In this document: piece after piece, positions 41,008-47,394 of the stretch
Layout of the letters: every line of letters starts with the position of its first letter
How positions within the stretch are numbered: the first letter of the stretch is position 1
NCBI GenBank assembly: GCA_964449305.1
Contig: CAYUYM010000010.1
Coordinates: 1-47,394 of the forward strand
Direction: 5' to 3'
Length of the DNA: 47,394 nt
Source of the DNA: CAYUYM01 sp964449305
GTDB lineage: Bacteria > Bacteroidota > Ignavibacteria > SZUA-365 > CAYQST01
Position numbers and translations under genes: made by a program
Notes under the pieces: generated by a model
Told to the model about the DNA's origin: nothing
What the model saw: only the letters and a program-made list of their open reading frames with translations
Databases searched by the model: none

Positions 41008-42723
41008 ATGACCCACCGCCACCATATTCCACCGACTTCTTTCGCCAATTCGCATGACCTGGGCCGCATGGCATCGATCCTGGTTGTGGTGCTCGCAGGT
41101 TTTCGCTTCATCGGTCTCGGGTTCGGTGAACTGCAGCCATGGGACGAGGGGCTTTATGCCCTGCGCTCCCTCGCCGCCACCCGCTTCGGTGCATGGTGGG
41201 ATCAGGCCCCATGGATGCCGGGTGGGCCGTACTATTGCGGGCATCCACCGTTGCAGGTGTGGCTCTCATCGCTCATCACGCTTCTCACCGGGCCGCACCT
41301 GTGGGCGTTCCGCATCGTGCCCGCCGCCGCCGGTGCCGCTCTCGTCATCCTCTTCTGGATCTTCTCACGTCGATGGAGCGGTGACCGTGCCGTCCGGATG
41401 CTGCTCACCGCCTTCGTCGCCGTCAACCCGCTCCTGCTGTGGCACTCCCGCCAGGGGCAGCTCGATTCCCTGCTGTCGCTGCTCATGCTTGCATCGCTTG
41501 AACTGGGCCGGCGATCCCTCGAGGAACCGTCCTGGAGGGGAACGATCACTGCCGGAGTGCTTCTGGGCCTCGCGCTCCTCACCAAGTTCCTGTTCGCCTT
41601 CAGCATTCCCGCGGCGCTCTTCATCGCTGCCTTCATGGCCCCGCGTCGTACCTGGCCTCGCCGCATCATTGTCAGTGTCACCATGGTGCTTGTCTCGCTC
41701 CCCGTCTGGCTGCCATGGTTCCTTTCCTTCACCGCCGCACACGGACAGGGCGATCCCTTCTTCCTGCTCTCCGAGGCGATGCCCTTTGGAGCCACACTCG
41801 CGGGGCGTGAGGGGACGCTCCACAGCATCGGCGCAGCGTTCTATCCGAACCAGCTCGTCGTCCACCTGTCCTTCCTCCTCCCCGTCGCGGTGTGGGGATG
41901 CATCCGCCCGCTTCGCGGCGACACGCGGCTCCGGCCCTTCGTCGTGTTCCTTGTGGTGCAGCTCGCCGCCCTGGGTGTGATGGCGTCCCGCTTCACCGCC
42001 TACCTCGTGCCTGTCATCCCCGTGGCAATTGCTCTCACGGCGGCTCCGCTCGAGGCGCTCCCCTCACTCCCCCGGCCCCGCCAGCCCATCCTCCTTGTGC
42101 TCATGCTGGCCCTGGCTGTCTGGGGCATGTCCCCCGGTCTCCGCGTGGCGGTCAAGTCGCTGACTGCGGGCCCGCCTGCGGCTCCGGTGATCATCGCCGC
42201 GCTGGCCTTCGCGGCGGCGGTCACTGTCGGGGCCGCCCTGATGCGATGGCTCACGGCGCGGACCTTCTGGCGGACCATGCTCACCGCCGCCGTCGCGGCG
42301 CTGGCGGTGCAGTCCATGGTGCAGATCTGGATCATCGATCCCGACGTCTGCACCCCCGGCGCCGGCGCAACGGCAACATTCGCCCGTTCGATGCACGTGC
42401 CCACCGTGGTGATCATCGGGAACAGGGACAACCCGCAGATGAGCTGGTACCTGGATGGCGCAGATCTTGGCTGGCCGCAGGGCACCGCCACGCAATGGGT
42501 GCGCATGGAGCCACGCCTCATCCCGACCGTCTCCCTTCGGGATTCCCTCACACGGCGTGCCGCACCGGGAGGACTCGGGATCATTCTGGAACGCGACGAC
42601 ACCGACGACATCCGTGCATCCATGCTGCCGGACAATGCGCGCCTGCTTCTCGAGCAGCGGGGGTATTCCACATGGATCGTGTCACCGTCGGCGGTTCCAC
42701 CGCATGGAGCCGGCGGATCGTGA
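41008..42723 (+). CDS. Membrane glycosyltransferase, ArnT/PMT type (GT-C fold, GT39/GT83)
   Basis: 571 residues with about 11-12 membrane helices. The first loop has the catalytic-acid region GELQPWDEGLYALRS (D-E-x-x-Y, as in ArnT and PMT), then PPLQVWLSSL and later helices with WHSRQGQLDSLLSLLMLASL. These enzymes transfer a sugar from a polyprenyl phosphate to lipid A (ArnT) or protein at the periplasmic face. The last ~150 residues are soluble and likely periplasmic. The acceptor cannot be told. ATG at 41008 is chosen over an in-frame upstream GTG because the segment before it is not homologous and the promoter-like site ends near it. Convergent with the lipoprotein gene; 56 bases separate the stops. 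Confidence 0.87.
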   Translation: MTHRHHIPPTSFANSHDLGRMASILVVVLAGFRFIGLGFGELQPWDEGLYALRSLAATRFGAWWDQAPWMPGGPYYCGHPPLQVWLSSLITLLTGPHLWAFRIVPAAAGAALVILFWIFSRRWSGDRAVRMLLTAFVAVNPLLLWHSRQGQLDSLLSLLMLASLELGRRSLEEPSWRGTITAGVLLGLALLTKFLFAFSIPAALFIAAFMAPRRTWPRRIIVSVTMVLVSLPVWLPWFLSFTAAHGQGDPFFLLSEAMPFGATLAGREGTLHSIGAAFYPNQLVVHLSFLLPVAVWGCIRPLRGDTRLRPFVVFLVVQLAALGVMASRFTAYLVPVIPVAIALTAAPLEALPSLPRPRQPILLVLMLALAVWGMSPGLRVAVKSLTAGPPAAPVIIAALAFAAAVTVGAALMRWLTARTFWRTMLTAAVAALAVQSMVQIWIIDPDVCTPGAGATATFARSMHVPTVVIIGNRDNPQMSWYLDGADLGWPQGTATQWVRMEPRLIPTVSLRDSLTRRAAPGGLGIILERDDTDDIRASMLPDNARLLLEQRGYSTWIVSPSAVPPHGAGGS

Positions 42724-42779
42724 CACAGCACATCCCGCCTCCGGAGACGGTCGGCAGTGTGTGCAGGAGGAGTGATTGA

Positions 42780-43856
42780 TCAGAAGAGTTTCATCACGGT
42801 CAGCGTGTCGGTGGTGCTGTTCACCGTGCCGACGGCGCTGATCCAGTGTCCATCGTGCGAGATGGATGCCTGCACATTGTGCGGGAGCAGGCGCGCCAGA
42901 GGCAGCCCCGTGAGCGTCGCGAGCCAGATGTCGCCGCTTCCGGTTTCATACACCATCTGCCGCTGGCTCACGACGGGGTTGATGTCGAAATCCATGAGAT
43001 GCCCCTCCACCAGCACGCCACTGCGCCCTGTCATGAGCGTGTCGACCACCAGCCCGCGGCCATCGCGCAGGAAGAGCAGCACCTTGTCCCGGGCTGTCGC
43101 CGCCCCGGCATAGCCGAACACGTTGATGCGGGCATGCCAGGGGAAGCGGAATGCCACAGGGGTCACCGTGAGCATGTGGAGCATCCGCCCCGCGAAGTCA
43201 TACTCCAGCACTGCTCCGTCGGACAGACGCACTGCATAGGAGGATGATGACGTGAGCGCGATGTCGAGCACCGAGGCGGTGGTGGCCGTGTCGAGAAGGA
43301 CGGCCATGGCGCCCGGCTGCCACGGAACGGATGCGTAGGCAATGGAACCGACCACGAGTCGACCGGCGGAACTGGCCGCGTAGACGTAGAGCGAGGTGTC
43401 GGCGGCGAAGCTCACATGCACAGGATTCAGACCAGTGCGCGGGGGCAGGTACACGGCGAGCTCCGTGCCCGCGGTCGAGTAAAACGTGAGCCCGTTGCCA
43501 TTGGTGACGATGTGCCCCTCCCGGTCAATCCAGTAGCGTGTTGCGAGCGTCCCGAGCGGCAGAGGGATGACGGTGCGCCTCCCGGTGGAGCGATGCAGCA
43601 CGACGAAGGACGAGATGGGAAGCTGCTGCACAGGGATGGATCCCTGCTCATCCGGATTGTCGTACATGGCTGCGACAATGATGCTGTCGTCCGCAGTCCA
43701 CTGCGGGTGAAAAAAATGCGTGCGATGGACAGGTCCGTCCTCCGAGCAGCCGGCGATGAGCACGAGCAACAGAATGGCCGCAATGCGAGGAAGCCGGTGG
43801 ATGCGTGGAAGAACAGCAGGGCCGGTATGGTGGAGAGTGGTGCCGGTCATGGTCAT
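42780..43856 (-). CDS. Lipoprotein of unknown function, likely beta-propeller
   Basis: 358 residues with a lipoprotein signal, IAAILLLVLIAGCS (lipobox cysteine near residue 37). The mature part is beta-rich and has repeats like WTADDSIIVAAMY, GHIVTNGNGLTFYSTAG and SHDGHWISAVGTV, loosely like the PD40/WD40-like units of TolB-type propellers. No enzyme motif is seen. Its ATG overlaps the stop of the tricorn-type protease (ATGA), so the two are coupled and may act together at the envelope; the propellers in both are suggestive. A second ATG lies at 43850. Confidence 0.8.
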   Translation of the reverse strand: MTMTGTTLHHTGPAVLPRIHRLPRIAAILLLVLIAGCSEDGPVHRTHFFHPQWTADDSIIVAAMYDNPDEQGSIPVQQLPISSFVVLHRSTGRRTVIPLPLGTLATRYWIDREGHIVTNGNGLTFYSTAGTELAVYLPPRTGLNPVHVSFAADTSLYVYAASSAGRLVVGSIAYASVPWQPGAMAVLLDTATTASVLDIALTSSSSYAVRLSDGAVLEYDFAGRMLHMLTVTPVAFRFPWHARINVFGYAGAATARDKVLLFLRDGRGLVVDTLMTGRSGVLVEGHLMDFDINPVVSQRQMVYETGSGDIWLATLTGLPLARLLPHNVQASISHDGHWISAVGTVNSTTDTLTVMKLF

Positions 43857-46800
43857 TTCGATTCATCCGGCGGTGGTGGCGGAGTCGGGCGCCGGGGCGG
43901 ATTGCGCTGGAGCTCATCCAACAGCACCTCGATGGCCTTGTCAAGCGAGGGATCGATCCCGCGTGCCACCTGATCGGGACGGTCGATGACCTCGATGTCG
44001 GGCGTCACACCCTCGTTCTCGATGATCCAGTTGCCCTCGGGATCGAAGATGCGGAAGGTGGGGATGTTGAGCGATCCACCATCGACGAAGCCGGGATTGC
44101 CGGAGAGGCCGATGAGGCCGCCCCAGGTGCGCGTCCCGATGAGCTTGCCCATGCCGAGCCTGCGGAAATAGTACGGCAATGCATCACCACCGGAACTCGA
44201 GTACCCGTTCATGAGGCACACCTTGGGACCGGCATGAAAGACGTCCGGTGCGGTGAAGGGTTCGAGGCCGCGACGGGCCCAGTAGTTGAGCGGTTCGCGC
44301 CCGAGCACCGCAGCCATGTTGTAGGGGATGAACCCGCCGCCATTGTAGCGGTCATCGATGATGAGCGCCTCCTTGCGGGCCTGGGGATAGAACCATTTGA
44401 ACAGCTCACGGTTTCCCTCTGCTGCCGTGTTGGGCAGCCAGATGTAGCCGATGCGCCCGCCGGACATCTTCTCCACATGCTCGCGGTTCGCACGCACCCA
44501 TTCCAGCGTGCGCAGTTCCGTCTCGGATGCGATCGTTTCAACCCACAGATCGCGCGCCCCCTGCCGCGTCGGCTTGGAGTTGACCGTGATCTGCACGGCC
44601 CTGCCGGCCTTGTTCTCGAGCAAGCGCCAGGGGTTGTCGGTGCTCTTCACCTCCTGCCCGTCGATCGCAATGAGGTAGTCACCCTCGCGGACGGTGACTC
44701 CGGGTTCTGTGAGTGGCGAGCGCCACATCCGGTGCCAGTTCTCCCCGCGGAAGATCCGTGCAATGCGGTGGTATGCGGAGCCATCGTCCGCGAATTCGCA
44801 GCCCAGCATGCCGCCCTCCACACGGCGCACCCGCGGCTCGTCACCCGGCGCCACATACGTGTGCCCGGCGTTGAGCTCCGAGATCATCTCGCCGATGATG
44901 AAGTCCAGGTCGTTGCGGCGGGCGACGAACGGGATCAACTGCCCGTAGCGTTCACGCATCGCCGGCCAGTCCAGTCCATGCATGGCGGGGTCGTAGAACC
45001 AGTCCCGCATCAGCCGCCATGCATCGTTGAAGATCTGTGCCCACTCCTTTCTCGGTTCGATGCGCATCTGCATGTCCGACAGATCGAGTTGGCCGTCGGT
45101 GGATTTCTGGTTTGGCCGGGCCTCGACGATGGAGTACCGCCCTCCCGATGAGGCGATGATGCTGGACAGGTCACCGCTCACATCGTATCCGTCGATGCCG
45201 CTCATCACCTCCTCCTCCTTCTGCTTCTCGAGATCGTAGCGCAGGAGCTTCTGGCCGGCAGGATCGGCCTTGAGATACAGCACGCATCCCTTGCCGGCGC
45301 GCAGGGCGTTGTAGTTCCCCGATGCCGACTGCAGAGCCACGACCCGCTCGGCGAAGCCGTTCACATCGATCTCGACCCGCGGCGGCTGTGTGTCCTTCCC
45401 CGGCTCCGCCGGCTTGTCCTTCGTCACCGCCTCGTCGTCGTTGCGGAAGGGCCGCAGCGGCGGCGTGGCGTCGGTGAGCGTCCCGCAATACACGCGCGCG
45501 GCGTTCGTGTACACGTAGGTGAACTCATAGGCGCTGAACTGCAGGTTGAAGTCGCGCGTGGAGAGAAAGTACAGATATCGGCCGTCGGGGGAGAAGACGG
45601 GGCTGTAGTCGTTGGAGTTGCCCGAGCTCAGGAGGGACTTCCGCTTCTGTTCCAGGGAGTAGACCCAGATGCCGGTGAGGCCGCTTGGGGCGGCATTCGT
45701 GTACGTGAGCCAGCGGCTGTCGGGCGACCAGGCGTAGTGTGTGATGTCGGCGCGCGTGCCCGTATCCACATCCATCACGTCGCCCGAGGCGACATCAACG
45801 ACGTGAAGCACATGCGTCTTGTCGGCGAAGGCGAGTTTGCGGCTGTCGGGCGACCACACGGGCTCGAACAACCAGCCGGCGGGTTGGTTTGTCAGGCGGC
45901 GGGGTGTGCCCGATCCATCGGCATTGCGCAGCCAGATCTGATACTCACCGGTCTCGTCGCTGAGATACGCGATCGTCCTGCCATCGGGCGACCAGGATGG
46001 ATCAATGTCACGGATGCCCTGGGAGTTGGTGAGATTGCGCGTCACACCGTTCTTCGCCGGAACCGTCCAGATGTCGCCGCGCGCTTCGAACAGGGCGCGC
46101 TTCGCCGTGGGTGAGAGCGAGTACGAGGTGATCCGATCACCCACGTTCCGGAAATACGGGAGCGTGAGCTTGTTGTCGGAGTGGATGGTGATGTCGACGC
46201 GTCGCGTCTGTCGTGTGGCCGGATCGAGGACCCACAGCCAGCCACCGCATTGGTAGACGATGCCTCCAGGTCCTGCACTCGGCCACAGCACGTCGTAATC
46301 GTTGTGGTTGGTGATCTTCACCGGCTGACGCGTCGCAAGGTCGAGGGCAAAGATGTTGAGTGTGTGTTCCCGGTCGGAGGTGAAGTAGATCGTGTTGCCG
46401 ATCCACATGGGCATGTTGTCGGTCATCCGATGGTCGGTGAGTCGTTCCGCTGTGGTGTCCTGGAGGTTGAAGATCCAGATGTCCTGGGCACGACCGCCGC
46501 GTGTGCGTTTCCATGTGCGCCACTCACGTTCGATGGGGGTGTAGACGATGCTCCTTCCATCGGGCGAGAACTCGCCGGACCCCGCCTCGGGAATGGCAAG
46601 GGCCGTCTCGATTCCGCCGGTCATGCTCACCGTATAGTACCTGCCCATGCGCTCGCCCCATGGGGTGCGGTTGGCCCGGAACAGGATGCGCGTACCGTCA
46701 GGAGTCCAGCCAAGCACCTGGTAGTCGTACCCGCCACGCGGGGGCATCGGGCCGACATCGTTGTACCAGGTGAGCTGGCGGGGCTCGCCACCGTCCGCCG

Positions 46801-47101
46801 GCATGACGTACACCTGCCGTGTGCCGCTGTACTCCGCGGAGAATGCGATCCAGCGTCCATCGGGGCTGTACTTGGGGAAGAGCTCCTGTCCCTCGTGCGA
46901 CGTGAGCTGGCGCGCCACACCGCCCGCAGCGGGGACGGTCCAGATGTCGCCTGCGTAGACGAAGGCGATGGAGCCGTTCGAGATGTCCGGGAAACGCAGA
47001 AGGCGTGCACCGCCATCCTGGGCGGTGGCGGAGGATGCGATCACGAGGAGGCAGCTAAGGAGAAACACGGGACGGATGCGGCGGAGGAATGCAAGGGACA
47101 T
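43853..47101 (-). CDS. Exported tricorn-type protease (peptidase S41)
   Basis: 1082 residues, close to archaeal tricorn (about 1070), but with a signal peptide (VFLLSCLLVIASSATAQ), so it acts in the periplasm or outside. Residues 35-660 form two beta-propellers of TolB/PD40-type blades (FPKYSPDGRWIAFSAE, DPSWSPDGRTIAYLSDE). The catalytic part has the His region SELNAGHTYVAPGDEPRV (about 746), a PDZ domain (780-860), DDRYNGGGFIPYN and the nucleophile region MNGYSSSGGDALPYYF (Ser near 968-970), then GGLIGLSGNPGFVDGGSL. Tricorn degrades peptides released by larger proteases. The promoter is well matched, and the stop overlaps the lipoprotein start. Confidence 0.95.
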   Translation of the reverse strand: MSLAFLRRIRPVFLLSCLLVIASSATAQDGGARLLRFPDISNGSIAFVYAGDIWTVPAAGGVARQLTSHEGQELFPKYSPDGRWIAFSAEYSGTRQVYVMPADGGEPRQLTWYNDVGPMPPRGGYDYQVLGWTPDGTRILFRANRTPWGERMGRYYTVSMTGGIETALAIPEAGSGEFSPDGRSIVYTPIEREWRTWKRTRGGRAQDIWIFNLQDTTAERLTDHRMTDNMPMWIGNTIYFTSDREHTLNIFALDLATRQPVKITNHNDYDVLWPSAGPGGIVYQCGGWLWVLDPATRQTRRVDITIHSDNKLTLPYFRNVGDRITSYSLSPTAKRALFEARGDIWTVPAKNGVTRNLTNSQGIRDIDPSWSPDGRTIAYLSDETGEYQIWLRNADGSGTPRRLTNQPAGWLFEPVWSPDSRKLAFADKTHVLHVVDVASGDVMDVDTGTRADITHYAWSPDSRWLTYTNAAPSGLTGIWVYSLEQKRKSLLSSGNSNDYSPVFSPDGRYLYFLSTRDFNLQFSAYEFTYVYTNAARVYCGTLTDATPPLRPFRNDDEAVTKDKPAEPGKDTQPPRVEIDVNGFAERVVALQSASGNYNALRAGKGCVLYLKADPAGQKLLRYDLEKQKEEEVMSGIDGYDVSGDLSSIIASSGGRYSIVEARPNQKSTDGQLDLSDMQMRIEPRKEWAQIFNDAWRLMRDWFYDPAMHGLDWPAMRERYGQLIPFVARRNDLDFIIGEMISELNAGHTYVAPGDEPRVRRVEGGMLGCEFADDGSAYHRIARIFRGENWHRMWRSPLTEPGVTVREGDYLIAIDGQEVKSTDNPWRLLENKAGRAVQITVNSKPTRQGARDLWVETIASETELRTLEWVRANREHVEKMSGGRIGYIWLPNTAAEGNRELFKWFYPQARKEALIIDDRYNGGGFIPYNMAAVLGREPLNYWARRGLEPFTAPDVFHAGPKVCLMNGYSSSGGDALPYYFRRLGMGKLIGTRTWGGLIGLSGNPGFVDGGSLNIPTFRIFDPEGNWIIENEGVTPDIEVIDRPDQVARGIDPSLDKAIEVLLDELQRNPPRRPTPPPPPDESK

Positions 47102-47142
47102 GATGGTGCACCTGAAATCAATGGTTCATGGACCGGTGTCAA

Positions 47143-47173
47143 AAAAAGTACGACATTCTACGGTCACCACAAA
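47143..47173 (-). promoter_or_regulatory. Promoter of the tricorn-type protease operon
   Basis: On the minus strand TTTG (47173-47170), exactly 19 bases, TACTTTTT (47150-47143), one base off TAnnTTTG. The leader to the ATG is about 35 bases. The remaining bases to the window end show no gene. Confidence 0.6.
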
Positions 47174-47394
47174 TCATGGTTGCAGTTCGGCATCCAATCC
47201 AACGGGGACACCCACACCCGCAGCACACCGGCGATCCTCTCCGGAACGGCAGACGCGACACCTTGCCCGGGGTGCCCGTCGGTGTTGTCATCGATGCTCT
47301 GGTTGTTCCACGCGAGTGCCGACAGGCGGCCATGTCATCGACAGATGTGCATGAAGGTGGTCACCCTCTCCCGATCCAGTGTGATGTGGATGAG

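Noticed and set aside
1..47394. CRISPR arrays, transposons, prophage genes, tRNA or rRNA
   Set aside because: None seen on reading both strands; the Xer fragment looks like the chromosomal resolvase and not a mobile integrase.

Overview
The window is gene-dense, high-GC bacterial DNA of chromosomal type, with no phage, plasmid, IS, CRISPR or RNA genes that I can recognise. Two exported proteins end in type IX secretion (T9SS) C-terminal domains; one carries the typical lead-in GNYPNPFNPSTTIEY. Many genes are preceded by a Bacteroidota-type promoter (TTTG or TTG, 19-20 bases, TAnnTTT). An omega subunit of Bacteroidota style, a DUF5683-like protein and tandem raiA-hprK point the same way. Together with the high GC this suggests a member of the Bacteroidota/Chlorobi/Ignavibacteria/Kapabacteria group, most likely Kapabacteria-like. 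That placement is inference. A run of ten Ns (12634-12643) shows that the source is a draft assembly, possibly a metagenome bin.

Layout. 1-1603: end of a Xer recombinase, ribosome hibernation factor and HPr kinase. 1730-5892: peptide-binding lipoprotein and two permeases of an oligopeptide ABC importer, without ATPases. 5950-7136: small protein and an MlaD/MCE lipid-transport protein. 7163-9214: divergent GT4 glycosyltransferase and alpha/beta hydrolase. 9413-15143 (minus): T9SS-secreted beta-propeller, succinyl-CoA ligase beta subunit, an M19 dipeptidase interrupted by the assembly gap, and an ABC exporter. 15304-18211 (plus): ABC-2 ATPase and permease, then pgsA and pgpA. 18204-27026 (minus): ten tightly packed genes read as yicC-gmk-rpoZ-coaBC-UDG-dnaB-DUF5683-BamA-like-rsmE-dnaJ, behind one promoter upstream of yicC. 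27171-29631 (plus): GT2 glycosyltransferase, orphan histidine kinase, secG. 30107-32353 (minus): large T9SS-secreted multidomain protein. 32580-40769 (minus): plsY, gpsA, a 1700-residue kinase/ATPase/TPR/GAF/sigma-54 activator fusion and a heme-oxygenase-like protein. 41008-42723 (plus): ArnT/PMT-like glycosyltransferase. 42780-47101 (minus): exported tricorn-type protease, translationally coupled to a lipoprotein.

How the genes fit together. Much of the window serves the cell envelope: phospholipid synthesis (plsY, gpsA, pgsA, pgpA), lipid and protein transport (MlaD, SecG, the BamA-like protein, ABC systems), sugar transfer (three glycosyltransferases) and secreted or periplasmic proteins. 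The most unusual locus is 32580-39000. There a PknK-like sensor (Ser/Thr kinase, AAA ATPase and TPRs) is joined to a complete sigma-54 activator output. It is followed 31 bases later by a two-domain protein whose N-terminal half looks like heme oxygenase. This is the best candidate for an undescribed signalling system, though its signal and targets cannot be read from the sequence.
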